Notes: a model not told the origin generated them from the sequence alone. Positions 42,637 through 50,941 are shown, counted from the stretch's first letter. The stretch is 61,308 nucleotides of DNA from Nocardioides sp. (GCF_030150155.1 NZ_JASLGR010000025.1:1-61308); one strand, 5' to 3'. Translations and numbers: made by a program.

Positions 42637-42854
42637 GCCTGGACGACAAGTCCGAGCAGGATCTGTGCTCGGCCAAGGGCTGTCACGCCGCCGGGGTGTG
42701 GGAGCTGCGCTGGAACAACCCCAAGATCCACACCCCTGAGCGACGCAAGATCTGGCTGGCCTGCGAGGAGCACCGCACCAGCCTCAGCTCGTTCCTGAGC
42801 TCGCGCGGCTTCCTCAAAGAGACCGAGGCGCACGCTCCCGAGACGGCGCGTTAG
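42633..42854 (+). CDS. small Cys/His protein (often mis-named acetone carboxylase)
   Basis: A 73-residue conserved actinobacterial protein with DLCSAKGCHAAGVWELRWNN and LACEEHRTSL, giving a C-x5-CH ... C-x2-H set that could bind a metal such as zinc. Databases often label such proteins acetone carboxylase, with no support from size or motifs. It is coupled to DUF3099 by a 4-nt overlap. Its TAG stop forms the first three bases of the next gene's TAGCCT -10 box. Confidence 0.82.
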   Translation: MSLDDKSEQDLCSAKGCHAAGVWELRWNNPKIHTPERRKIWLACEEHRTSLSSFLSSRGFLKETEAHAPETAR

Positions 42855-42863
42855 CCTCGAACC

Positions 42864-43784
42864 GTGGGTCGTCTCCGCTTCCTCTTCAGCCGGCGCTGGA
42901 TTCTCTTCTTCCTCGCCGTCGTCGTGATCTCCTGGGCCACCTGGTGGCTGGGCAACTGGCAGTTCGGCCGGCTGACGGACCGCAAGGAATCCAACAGCAT
43001 CGTCAGGACCAACGAGTCCCAGACCGCGACCCCGGTCGGCAACGTGCTCTCGGTCGGCTCCAAGGTCGGCAAGAAGAGCGAGTGGCTGCTGGTCACCGCG
43101 ACCGGCACCTACGACCCGACCAAGACCATCACCTGGCGCTACCGGAGCAACGACCGCACCGACGAGGCCGGGATCGACGTGGTGGTCCCGTTCGTCACCA
43201 CCTCCGGCACCACCCTCTTCGTCGACCGCGGCTTCATCGCCAACGACGGCAACGACACCCTGACCAAGGTCCCCGCACCGCCCACCGGCACCGTCACGGT
43301 GGAGGGCTACGTGCGCGCCGACGGCACCGGCGACTCGACCAAGGTCGACGGAAGCCTCAACACCCGCAGCCTGTCGTCGGTCACCGCCGCCAAGGCGACC
43401 GGACTGACGTCGTACGGCGGCTGGCTGCAGCTCAAGAGCGAGGATCCCGCCCCGGCCAGTGCCCCCGAGCCGGCAGGGCTGCCGGATCTGGGCAACGGGC
43501 CGCACTTCTTCTACGGCATCCAGTGGTGGTTCTTCGGCCTGCTCGCCATCGTCGGGTTCGGCTACCTGCTCTACGACGAGTACCGCCTCAACGGCACCGA
43601 CGAGGAGGGCCACGAGTCCGAGGAGGCGCAGCGCCGCCGGGCCGAGAAGTCGGCCAAGGAGCGCGAGCGCGACGCCAAGGTGTCGAAGAAGAAGGCGCTC
43701 AAGGCCGCCTATCAGGCCGCCTACGAGCGCGAGCGCTCCAGCGACTCCTCCAGCGACTCCGCCAGCGACTCTTCGGCGAGCTGA
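42864..43784 (+). CDS. SURF1 family cytochrome oxidase assembly protein
   Basis: A 306-residue protein with two membrane helices (ILFFLAVVVISWATWWLGNWQ near the N-terminus, in two pieces, and WWFFGLLAIVGFGYLLYDEY after residue 210) around an external SURF1 domain (VVVPFVTTSGTTLFVDRGFI). It is thought to help insert heme into cytochrome c oxidase. The C-terminal ~70 residues are a charged coil ending in a Ser-rich tail (SDSSSDSASDSSAS). GTG start with TAGCCT 6 nt upstream, overlapping the previous stop. It converges with amt with one base between stops. Confidence 0.93.
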   Translation: MGRLRFLFSRRWILFFLAVVVISWATWWLGNWQFGRLTDRKESNSIVRTNESQTATPVGNVLSVGSKVGKKSEWLLVTATGTYDPTKTITWRYRSNDRTDEAGIDVVVPFVTTSGTTLFVDRGFIANDGNDTLTKVPAPPTGTVTVEGYVRADGTGDSTKVDGSLNTRSLSSVTAAKATGLTSYGGWLQLKSEDPAPASAPEPAGLPDLGNGPHFFYGIQWWFFGLLAIVGFGYLLYDEYRLNGTDEEGHESEEAQRRRAEKSAKERERDAKVSKKKALKAAYQAAYERERSSDSSSDSASDSSAS

Positions 43785-43785
43785 C

Positions 43786-45171
43786 CTACTCCTCGCCGAG
43801 GTCGGCGTCGTGGTCGCGCCGGGCGCCGAACAGCGACGCTCCCCCACCGTGGAGCACCGAGCCGTGCCGGCTCGCCCCGACGGTGTGCAGGTCGTAGGCG
43901 GACTCGGCGTGGATCACCAGGTCGATGCCGATCACCTCGTGGTCCTCGTCGACCCGGAAGCCGAGGGTGCGCTCGATCAGCCAGCCCAGGGCGTAGGAGA
44001 CGCTGAAGGCGAAGACCAGCACCACGCCGCAGCCGAGCGCCTGGCGGCCCAGCTGGGCCGGATCGCCGTGCAGCAGGCCGTTGACGCCGGTCGGGGCCGC
44101 CGCGGTGGCCAGGACGCCGACGCCGAGCGTGCCGACGATGCCGCCGACCAGGTGGACGCCGACCACGTCGAGGGAGTCGTCGTAGCCGAAGCGGTACTTC
44201 AGGCCGATCGCCAGCGCACAGACCAGGCCGGCGACCAGGCCGATCAGCATCGCGCCGAACGGGGTCACCGAGCCGCACGAGGGGGTGATCGCGACCAGTC
44301 CGGCCACCATGCCCGAGGCGGCGCCGAGGGAGGTCGCATGACCGTCGCGCCAGCGCTCCAGCAGCAGCCACCCGCACGCGCCTGCCGACCCTGAGACGAA
44401 AGTGGCGGCGAAGACGTCGGCCGCCGCCGTCCCGGCGCCGTAGGCCGAGCCGGCGTTGAACCCGAACCAGCCCACCCACAGCAGCCCGGCGCCGAGCATC
44501 ACCAGCGGCAGGTTGTGCGGCTTCATCGGGTCGTTCGCGAAGCCGATCCGGCGTCCGAGGACCAGGGCGAGGGCCAGTCCCGAGGCCCCGGAGCAGACCT
44601 CGACCGCCGTACCGCCGGCGTAGTCGACCAGGCCGAGGTGGTTGACCAGCCAGCCACCGGCGTGGCCTGGCCGGGAGACGTCGAAGACCCAGTGCGCGAC
44701 CGGGGCATAGACCAGCACCGTCCAGGCGATCACGAAGACCACCCAGGAGCCGAACCGGGCGCGGTCGGCGATCGCCCCGCAGACCAGGGCGCCGGTGATG
44801 ACGGCGAACAGGCCCTGGAAGGAGGCGAAGAGCACCGTCGGGACCGGCAGCCAGGCGTCGCCGCCACCCATCAGGGTGCGGAAGCCGAGGTGCTGCAGCG
44901 GGTTGCCCAGCAGGCCGCCGCCGAGGTCGTCGCCGAAGGCGAGCGAGTAGCCGACCGTGACCCACACCAGCGTGATCACAGCCAATGACACGAAGGTCAT
45001 CATGATCATGTTCAGCACGCTCTTGGAGCGCACCATGCCGCCGTAGAAGAGCGCCAGACCGGGCACCATCAGCATCACCAGCGCCGACGCGGCGAGCATC
45101 CACGCGGTGTCGCCGGTGTCGATCTTCATCCTGGAGGTGTCTGCCAGGGCCGAGGAAACAACGTCGAACAC
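43786..45171 (-). CDS. amt: ammonium transporter with His-to-Glu twin-His variant
   Basis: A 461-residue, 11-helix Amt/Mep/Rh channel for ammonium. Family landmarks are PGLALFYGGMVRSKSVLN, FQGLFAVITGALV (Phe gate), YAPVAHWVF, WVGWFGFNAGSA and GVHLVGGIVG, with His340 as the second pore His. The first pore His is replaced: AGGTAVEVCSG has Glu191 where E. coli AmtB has His168 (AGGTVVHIN). The GTG at 45171 gives an N-terminus like Streptomyces AmtB; ATG 45129 is an alternative. A GlnR-like box upstream (45196-45233) suggests nitrogen control. No glnK or glnD follows. Confidence 0.95.
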   Translation of the reverse strand: MFDVVSSALADTSRMKIDTGDTAWMLAASALVMLMVPGLALFYGGMVRSKSVLNMIMMTFVSLAVITLVWVTVGYSLAFGDDLGGGLLGNPLQHLGFRTLMGGGDAWLPVPTVLFASFQGLFAVITGALVCGAIADRARFGSWVVFVIAWTVLVYAPVAHWVFDVSRPGHAGGWLVNHLGLVDYAGGTAVEVCSGASGLALALVLGRRIGFANDPMKPHNLPLVMLGAGLLWVGWFGFNAGSAYGAGTAAADVFAATFVSGSAGACGWLLLERWRDGHATSLGAASGMVAGLVAITPSCGSVTPFGAMLIGLVAGLVCALAIGLKYRFGYDDSLDVVGVHLVGGIVGTLGVGVLATAAAPTGVNGLLHGDPAQLGRQALGCGVVLVFAFSVSYALGWLIERTLGFRVDEDHEVIGIDLVIHAESAYDLHTVGASRHGSVLHGGGASLFGARRDHDADLGEE

Positions 45172-45195
45172 AAGCGTCGACTGTCGTGCCGGACT

Positions 45196-45233
45196 ATTTC
45201 ACGTCGTGACCGATCGTGTTACGCGAGGGTTAA
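45196..45233 (-). promoter_or_regulatory. GlnR-like box upstream of amt
   Basis: On the minus strand, TTAAC-n6-GTAAC-n7-GTCAC-n5-GAAAT. Against the GlnR pattern gTnAC-n6-GaAAC repeated every 11 nt, three of the four half-sites are in exact register (0, 11, 33) and one is off by 1. It ends 25 nt before the amt GTG. It fits activation or repression of amt by GlnR under nitrogen limitation. Confidence 0.6.
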
Positions 45234-45267
45234 CAGGCTCGGAGTGGGCCGAGCGGTCAGGTCAGGA

Positions 45268-45936
45268 TCACGTCAACGAGCGCGCCAGCGCGGTCAGGTG
45301 GTCGCGGGCCAACGCCCTCGCTGCGGCCTCGTCCTGGGCCGTGATCGCCTCCTGGAGGCCGCGGTGCACGTCGTGGTCGGCGTCGTCGCCGTGGCTGCCG
45401 TTGCGGCGCAGCATCTCGATCATGGCCTGGCGACTGCGCGGGGTGAAGCCGTCGAAGAGCTCGACCAGGAGCGGGTTCTGCGCTGCCACCACGATCGCGC
45501 GGTGGAAGGCCAGGTCGGCGTCGACCAGGTCCTCGATCCGGGCGCGCTGCGCGTCGCGTTCGCGCAGGGCACGGGCCAGGGCCCGCAGGTCGGCGGCGGT
45601 ACGCCGGCCGGCAGCCAGTCCGGTCGCCTCGACCTCGATCGCGATCCGCGCCTCCAGGACGCTGCGGATCTCGGCCACCCGCACGGTCCGGGTCCAGTCC
45701 TCGGGGACGTCGAGGGCGGTCAAGAAGACGCCCGCGCCCTGCCGGGAGGCCAGCACGCCCTTGCCTGCGAGCTGGCGGATCGCCTCGCGCACCGTGGAAC
45801 GGCCTACCCCGAGCTGCGGGGCGAGCGTGGTCTCGCCGGGCAGCTTGGCGCCCAGTGCCCACTCGCCGGCGCGGATCCGGGCCAGCAGCAGGTCGGCTGC
45901 CTGATCGGCCAGCGGCTCGCGGCGTACGACGTTCAT
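45268..45936 (-). CDS. GntR-family regulator, FadR subfamily (FCD domain)
   Basis: A 222-residue regulator: a winged HTH (GAKLPGETTLAPQLGVGRSTVREAIRQL; given here as GAKLPGETTLAPQ then GVGRSTVREAIRQL) and an all-helical FCD ligand domain with likely metal/ligand residues (DADLAFHRAIVVAAQNP, HDVHRGLQEAI). FCD proteins sense organic acids or amino acids. The ATG has CATGAT 6 nt upstream. An inverted repeat at 45950-45977 lies between this promoter and the leuA leader, so it probably represses itself and may control leuA. Confidence 0.92.
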   Translation of the reverse strand: MNVVRREPLADQAADLLLARIRAGEWALGAKLPGETTLAPQLGVGRSTVREAIRQLAGKGVLASRQGAGVFLTALDVPEDWTRTVRVAEIRSVLEARIAIEVEATGLAAGRRTAADLRALARALRERDAQRARIEDLVDADLAFHRAIVVAAQNPLLVELFDGFTPRSRQAMIEMLRRNGSHGDDADHDVHRGLQEAITAQDEAAARALARDHLTALARSLT

Positions 45937-45949
45937 GCGAGCATCATGG

Positions 45950-45977
45950 CAGACAGGTCTACTTCTCTACTTGTCTG
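45950..45977. promoter_or_regulatory. inverted repeat between gntR and leuA
   Basis: CAGACAGGT (45950-45958) and ACTTGTCTG (45969-45977): 9-bp arms with one mismatch around a 10-nt centre. It starts 2 bp beyond the gntR -10 and ends 11 bp before the leuA-leader -10 (TAGCGT 45989-45994), so a bound regulator could affect both. Confidence 0.6.
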
Positions 45978-46001
45978 AGGAGTTGTGCTAGCGTCGGCAA
46001 C

Positions 46002-46049
46002 ATGAGGTCACCTCACGTTCTCCTTCTTCGCCGCCACGGCGGGATGTAG
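46002..46049 (+). CDS. leuA leader peptide (MRSPHVLLLRRHGGM)
   Basis: A 15-residue open frame with three consecutive Leu codons, CTC CTT CTT (46020-46028), between the gntR gene and leuA. Its ATG has TAGCGT 7 nt upstream, so it is the first codon of a leaderless transcript. The TAG stop lies 71 nt before leuA. This is the standard layout of an amino-acid attenuation leader: a ribosome short of charged tRNA-Leu pauses at the Leu codons and changes downstream RNA pairing. CTT is a rare codon in such GC-rich genomes, which sharpens the response. Confidence 0.85.
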   Translation: MRSPHVLLLRRHGGM

Positions 46050-46116
46050 CCGGACCGGCTCCCCTCCGTGGAGTCAACGCCTGCGCCGGTCCGCCCCTCA
46101 GCCCTGACGAAGGACC
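46031..46116 (+). promoter_or_regulatory. leuA attenuator RNA
   Basis: Three pairing elements compete. CGGACCGGC (46051-46059) can pair with GCCGGTCCG (46085-46093), a perfect 9-bp stem. GGTCC inside the second strand (46088-46092) can instead pair with GGACC (46112-46116), which covers the leuA ribosome site AAGGA (46110-46114). CCACGG in the leader coding part (46034-46039) can pair with CCGTGG (46066-46071). No T run follows the main stem, so control by hiding the ribosome site is more likely than by termination. Confidence 0.6.
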
Positions 46117-46120
46117 CGCC

Positions 46121-47863
46121 ATGACCTCCCCCGACCTGAGCACCACCACGCCGGCCCGCGCGACCTGGAACCGCCAGCAGCCCTCTCCGATGCCCTCGCA
46201 CCGCTACCGCGACGTCTTCGCCCGGGTCGAGGTGCCCCTGACCGACCGGCGCTGGCCCCAGGCCCGCCTCACCCAGGCGCCGCTGTGGGTGCCCGTGGAC
46301 CTGCGCGACGGCAACCAGGCGCTGGCCGAGCCGATGAGCCCTGAGCGCAAGCGGCGGTTCTTCAAGCTGATGGTCGCGATGGGCTACAAGGAGATCGAGG
46401 TCGGCTATCCGTCGGCCTCGCAGACCGACTACGACTTCGTCAGGCTGCTGGCCGAGACCGACCTCGCCCCCGACGACGTCACGATCGTGGTCTTCACCCC
46501 GGCCCGACGCGACCTGATCGAGCGCACCGTGGAGTCGCTGCGCGGCCTGCGCCGACCCGCCGTGATCCACCTCTACACCGCGACCGCACCGATCTGGCGC
46601 GACGTCGTCCTGGGCCACGACCGTGCCACGCTGCGGGACCTGATCCTGGGTGGGGCTCGTGACGTGCTGGAGTTGGCCGGCGACCTGGACGACGTACGGT
46701 TCGAGTTCTCGCCCGAGGTGTTCAACCTGACCGAGCCCGACTTCGCCCTGGAGGTCTGCAACGCCGTCACCACGACCTGGGACGCCTCGCCCCAGCGACC
46801 GGTGATCCTCAACCTGCCGGCCACCGTCGAGGTCGCCACGCCGAACGTGTACGCCGACCAGATCGAGTACATGGACCGCCACCTGGAGCGACGCGACTCC
46901 GTGATCCTCTCGGTGCACCCGCACAACGACCGCGGCACCGGCGTGGCCTGTGCCGAGCTCGCGGTGCTGGCCGGGGCGCAGCGGGTCGAGGGGTGCCTGT
47001 TCGGCAACGGCGAGCGCACCGGCAACGTCGATCTGGTCACCCTGGCCCTCAACCTGCACGCCCAGGGCGTCGACCCGAGGATCGACCTCTCCGACATCGA
47101 CGAGGTCCGCCGGGTGGTCGAGGAGTGCAACCGGATCCCGGTCCATCCCCGCCATCCGTACGTCGGCGACCTGGTGCACACCGCCTTCAGCGGCACCCAC
47201 CAGGACGCGATCAGGAAGGGCTTCGCCGAGCACCGGGCGCGGGCTGCGGCCCAGGGACACCCGGAGTCGGAGATCGCCTGGCAGGTGCCCTACCTGCCGA
47301 TCGACCCGGCGGACCTGGGGCGCACCTACGAGGCGGTGATCCGAGTCAACTCCCAGTCAGGCAAGGGCGGGATCGCCTACCTGCTGGAACGCGACCACGG
47401 CATCGAGCTGCCCCGGCGCCTCCAGGTCGAGTTCGCCCGCCACGTCCAGCGCCACACCGACGCCGACGGCGGTGAGGCCACCGCGGCGCAGGTGTACGAC
47501 CTGTTCCGGGACGCCTATCTCCCCCACCCCGGCGAGCCGACCCCGATCGTGCTGGAGGCGTTCGAGGCCAGCGCGGAGGCCACCTCGATCACGCTGCTGG
47601 TCGAGGGGCGCTCGCACCGCAGTCGCCATCACGGCATCGGCCCGGTCGAGGCACTGATCGCAGCCCTGGCCGAGCACGGCGTACTGCTGGAGGTGGTGAG
47701 CCTCCATCAGAGCAGCTTGGCCACCGGCGTCAGCGCCGACGCGCTGACCCTGGTGGAGTACCGCTCCGGCGAGGTCACCGGGTGGGCGGCGGGGACCGAC
47801 CGTTCCGTGGTCACGGCGACGTTGAGTGCCCTGATGCACGCCGCCACCGCCCTGAACCGGTGA
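46121..47863 (+). CDS. leuA: 2-isopropylmalate synthase
   Basis: A 580-residue class II LeuA that condenses acetyl-CoA and 2-oxoisovalerate, the first committed step of leucine synthesis. Catalytic barrel: WVPVDLRDGNQAL (metal Asp), EVGYPSASQTDYDFVR and SVHPHNDRGTG (metal His pair). The C-terminal third is the leucine-sensing regulatory domain (about 440-580). The AAGGA ribosome site lies 6 nt before the ATG. It is preceded by a leucine leader peptide and an attenuator, so it is controlled by leucine both at the RNA level and allosterically. Confidence 0.97.
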   Translation: MTSPDLSTTTPARATWNRQQPSPMPSHRYRDVFARVEVPLTDRRWPQARLTQAPLWVPVDLRDGNQALAEPMSPERKRRFFKLMVAMGYKEIEVGYPSASQTDYDFVRLLAETDLAPDDVTIVVFTPARRDLIERTVESLRGLRRPAVIHLYTATAPIWRDVVLGHDRATLRDLILGGARDVLELAGDLDDVRFEFSPEVFNLTEPDFALEVCNAVTTTWDASPQRPVILNLPATVEVATPNVYADQIEYMDRHLERRDSVILSVHPHNDRGTGVACAELAVLAGAQRVEGCLFGNGERTGNVDLVTLALNLHAQGVDPRIDLSDIDEVRRVVEECNRIPVHPRHPYVGDLVHTAFSGTHQDAIRKGFAEHRARAAAQGHPESEIAWQVPYLPIDPADLGRTYEAVIRVNSQSGKGGIAYLLERDHGIELPRRLQVEFARHVQRHTDADGGEATAAQVYDLFRDAYLPHPGEPTPIVLEAFEASAEATSITLLVEGRSHRSRHHGIGPVEALIAALAEHGVLLEVVSLHQSSLATGVSADALTLVEYRSGEVTGWAAGTDRSVVTATLSALMHAATALNR

Positions 47864-47864
47864 G

Positions 47865-47924
47865 GAACCCGGATCTGGGCGGTGGCGAACCCGGAAGTCG
47901 GCGGTGGTGAACCCGGATCTCAGG
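47865..47924. repeat. 22-bp tandem repeat, 2.7 units
   Basis: Units start at 47865, 47887 and 47909, each with GAACCCGGA then a variable 3-4 nt and GGCGGTGG. The period is exactly 22 bp. They fill the whole gap between the convergent leuA and ABC-F genes and run into the last codons of the latter. Confidence 0.8.
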
Positions 47925-49518
47925 CGAGGCTGATCAGCTCGGCGTAGGACTCGTTCCACAGGTCCTCGACGCCGTCGGGCAGGATCAGCACCCGGTCGGG
48001 CTCCAGTGCATGGACAGCGCCCTCGTCGTGGGTGACCAGGATGATCGCGCCCTCGTAGGCCCGGATCGCGTTCAGCACCTCTTCGCGCGAGGCGGGGTCG
48101 AGGTTGTTGGTCGGCTCGTCGAGCAGCAGCACGTTGGCCGCCGAGACGACCAGCGAGGCCAGCGCGAGCCGGGTCTTCTCCCCACCGGAGAGGACGCCGG
48201 CCGGCTTGTGCACGTCGTCGCCCTGGAAGAGGAAGGCACCGAGCACGGTGCGGGCCTCGGAGTCGGTCAGGTCCGGCGCCGCGGACTGCATGTTCTCGAA
48301 GACCGTCCGATCGACGTCGAGGGTCTCGTGCTCCTGGGCGTAGTACCCGATCTTGGCGCCGTACCCCGGGATGACCTCGCCGGTGTCGGGCTGGTCGACA
48401 CCGGCCAGCATCCGCAGCATGGTGGTCTTGCCCGCACCGTTGAGACCCAGGATGACCACCCGCGAGCCCTTGTCGATCGCGAGGTCGACGGCGGTGAAGA
48501 CCTCCAGCGCACCGTAGGACTTCGACAGGTCCTGGGCGGTGAGCGGCGTCTTGCCACACGGTGCCGGGGAGGGGAACTTGATCGCGGCGACCTTGTCGAC
48601 CTGGCGAGCGCCCTCCAGACCAGCAGTCAGCTTCGCGGCACGCTTGAGCATCGACTGGGCGGCCGAGGCGCCCGAGGCACGGGCCTTCATCTTGTTGGCC
48701 TGATCGGTGAGCGTCTTCGCCTTGTTCTGGGCGTTCATCATCTCGGCCTTGCGCCGGTGCTCATCGGTCTCGCGCTGCACGAGGTAGTTCTTCCACCCCA
48801 TGTTGTAGACGTCGATGGTCTCGCGATTGGCGTCGAGGTGGTAGACCTTGTTGACCGTCTGGGAGAGCAGGTCGTTGTCGTGGGAGATCACGATGAAGCC
48901 GCCCTTGAAGGACTTCATCCAGTCCCGCAGCCACAGGATCGAGTCGGCGTCGAGGTGGTTGGTCGGCTCGTCCAGGATCAGCACGTCGGCACCCGAGAAC
49001 AGGATCCGGACCAGCTCGACGCGACGACGCTGACCGCCCGAGAGGGTCTTGAGCGGCTGCTCCCACAGGCGCTCGGCCAGGCCCAGGGAGTTGCAGATCT
49101 GCTTGGCCTCGGACTCGGCGGCGTACCCGCCACCGGCCTCGAACTCGTCGAGGGCGCGCTGGAACTTCCGCATCGCCTTGTCCTGCACCGTGGCGTCGGT
49201 CGAGGCCAGGTCGACCTCGGCCTTGCGCATCCGGCGGATCGCCTCGTCCAGGCCGCGGGCCGACAGGATCCGGTCGCGGACCAGCACCTCGGGGTCGCCC
49301 ACCCGCGGGTCCTGCGGCAGGTAGCCGATCTCCCCGACCTGGTTGACCGAGCCACTGGCGGGCTCGAGGTCACCGGCGAGGACCTTGGTCAGGGTGGTCT
49401 TTCCGGCTCCATTGCGACCGACGAGACCCACCTTGTCCCCCGGGCCGACCCGGAAGTTCACGTTCTCCATCAGGAGGCGGGCACCGACGCGGACTTCGAG
49501 GTTATGAGCGGTGATCAT
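47920..49518 (-). CDS. ABC-F family ATPase (translation factor/ribosome protection type)
   Basis: A 532-residue protein with two ABC cassettes and no membrane part. Cassette 1: GRNGAGKTT, LSGGQRRRVEL, LILDEPTNHLD. Cassette 2: GLNGAGKTT, LSGGEKTRLAL, LLLDEPTNNLD. A charged P-site interaction linker lies between them (about 245-315, KAEMMNAQNKAKTLTDQANK). Such proteins act on the ribosome in translation or antibiotic protection; which one is unclear. The ATG has minus-strand TAGACT 11 nt upstream, giving a leader of about 5 nt. Confidence 0.93.
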   Translation of the reverse strand: MITAHNLEVRVGARLLMENVNFRVGPGDKVGLVGRNGAGKTTLTKVLAGDLEPASGSVNQVGEIGYLPQDPRVGDPEVLVRDRILSARGLDEAIRRMRKAEVDLASTDATVQDKAMRKFQRALDEFEAGGGYAAESEAKQICNSLGLAERLWEQPLKTLSGGQRRRVELVRILFSGADVLILDEPTNHLDADSILWLRDWMKSFKGGFIVISHDNDLLSQTVNKVYHLDANRETIDVYNMGWKNYLVQRETDEHRRKAEMMNAQNKAKTLTDQANKMKARASGASAAQSMLKRAAKLTAGLEGARQVDKVAAIKFPSPAPCGKTPLTAQDLSKSYGALEVFTAVDLAIDKGSRVVILGLNGAGKTTMLRMLAGVDQPDTGEVIPGYGAKIGYYAQEHETLDVDRTVFENMQSAAPDLTDSEARTVLGAFLFQGDDVHKPAGVLSGGEKTRLALASLVVSAANVLLLDEPTNNLDPASREEVLNAIRAYEGAIILVTHDEGAVHALEPDRVLILPDGVEDLWNESYAELISLA

Positions 49519-49601
49519 GGCAGTTCACTAGTCTATGGGGCGGGGGCGCGGCCTCCGCATTTCACGACGACCCCGGGCGACCGGGTGAGGGGGCAGCTCG
49601 G

Positions 49602-50576
49602 ATGCGGTTCAACCCGAAGGCACGTCTCGACAACAGCCGGGTCCAGGACGTCGGTGGCAGCGGCGGGAGCAGTGGCGGCGGCGGTGGCTTCGGCAGCGGC
49701 GGCGGACTGCCGATCCCGACCGGCAAGATGGGCGGCGGTATCGGCGGCCTGATCCTGGTCGTTGCGATCCTCATCATCGCCCAGTGCAGCGGGGCCAACC
49801 TGGGTGGTGTCCTGGGCGGCTCGTCCTCGTCCTCCCTGGACGCCAGCCGGATCTCGGGAGTCTCCGTGACCGGGTCGGGCACCGGCACCCACGACTTCGC
49901 CAGCTGCCAGACCGGCGAGGACGCCAACAACTCCGAGGACTGCGCCCTGGTCGCGGTGGAGAACTCGCTGGTCGACTACTGGAGCAAGGAGCTCGGCAGC
50001 ACGTTCCAGAAGGAGGCCGCTGTCGACGTCTTCGAGGGCCGGGTCACCACCAACGGCTGCGGCAGCGCCACCTCCGACGTCGGTCCGTTCTACTGCCCCA
50101 CCGACCGCACCATCTACCTGGACACGTCCTTCTACCAGGACGTGCTCAAGAACGAACTCGGCGGCCAGGACGCCCCGTTCGTCAGGGCGTACGTGATCGC
50201 GCACGAGTTCGGCCACCACATCCAGAACCTGCTCGGCATCATGAACAAGGTCAAGACCCAGCAGGGCGCGAACTCCGACTCGGTCAAGCTCGAGCTCCAG
50301 GCCGACTGCTTCGCCGGGATGTGGGCCCAGGCCGCGCAGACCACCCCCGATGCCGACGGCAACGTCCTGATCGAGGGCCTGACCGACACCGACATCTCCG
50401 ACGCGATCGGCGCCGCCACGGCGGTGGGCGACGACTACATCCAGAACCGGATGCAGGGGAAGTCCAACCCCGAGTCCTGGACGCACGGCTCCTCGGCCCA
50501 GCGGGTGAAGTGGTTCAAGACCGGGATGGCCTCCCACAACGACATCCAGGCCTGCAACACCGGCCTCGGCGCCTGA
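49602..50576 (+). CDS. neutral zinc metallopeptidase (YpfJ/KPN_02809 family)
   Basis: A 324-residue membrane-anchored protease. The N-terminus MRFNPKARLDNSRVQDVGG is the family signature, then a Gly-rich stretch and one membrane helix (IGGLILVVAILIIAQCSG). The external domain has the zinc motif VIAHEFGHHIQNLLG and the downstream LELQADCFAGMWAQ with the third ligand. Substrates are unknown. There is no clear -10 at leaderless spacing; a GAGGGGG ribosome-like site lies about 12 nt upstream. It converges with the ArsR-type gene. Confidence 0.9.
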   Translation: MRFNPKARLDNSRVQDVGGSGGSSGGGGGFGSGGGLPIPTGKMGGGIGGLILVVAILIIAQCSGANLGGVLGGSSSSSLDASRISGVSVTGSGTGTHDFASCQTGEDANNSEDCALVAVENSLVDYWSKELGSTFQKEAAVDVFEGRVTTNGCGSATSDVGPFYCPTDRTIYLDTSFYQDVLKNELGGQDAPFVRAYVIAHEFGHHIQNLLGIMNKVKTQQGANSDSVKLELQADCFAGMWAQAAQTTPDADGNVLIEGLTDTDISDAIGAATAVGDDYIQNRMQGKSNPESWTHGSSAQRVKWFKTGMASHNDIQACNTGLGA

Positions 50577-50587
50577 GCGCCGACCCC

Positions 50588-50941
50588 TCAGGCCTCGTCC
50601 CACCCGGCGATGATCCGTCGCCCCTCGGGCACTGCCAGCTCGATCAGGCCCGGGAACCGGTCGTCGATGTCGGCAGCGCGTAGCCGATTGAGGCGCTTGG
50701 TGCCTTCGTCCCGCTGACGGATCACACCCGCCTCGCGCAGGGTCTTGAAGTGCCCGCTCTGGGTGGACTTGCTCACCGGCAGGGCGAAGGTGCCACACGG
50801 CAGCTCCCCGTCGGGGCCCTCGTCGGCCAGGCGCGCCACGATCGCCAGCCGCACCGGGTCACTCAGCGCCATCAGGACGGTCGGAAGGTCCAGCTCGGCG
50901 ACGCTCGGATGCCGCAGCACTGTCGATGTTCTGCTTGCCAC
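50588..50941 (-). CDS. ArsR-family transcriptional regulator
   Basis: A 117-residue winged-helix repressor: LPTVLMALSDPVRLAIVARLAD, then SKSTQSGHFKTLREAGVIRQRDEG (recognition helix and wing). There is one Cys (LPCGTF) but no CxC metal pair, so it probably senses an organic ligand or none. GTG with minus-strand TAGGGT 6 nt upstream. It is divergent from an MFS exporter, and an 8-bp-arm inverted repeat sits between them, so it is likely the local repressor. Confidence 0.9.
   Translation of the reverse strand: MASRTSTVLRHPSVAELDLPTVLMALSDPVRLAIVARLADEGPDGELPCGTFALPVSKSTQSGHFKTLREAGVIRQRDEGTKRLNRLRAADIDDRFPGLIELAVPEGRRIIAGWDEA

Noticed and set aside
42633..42854. Acetone carboxylase subunit
   Set aside because: The 73-residue Cys/His protein has neither the size nor the motifs of that enzyme; the name is a database carry-over.
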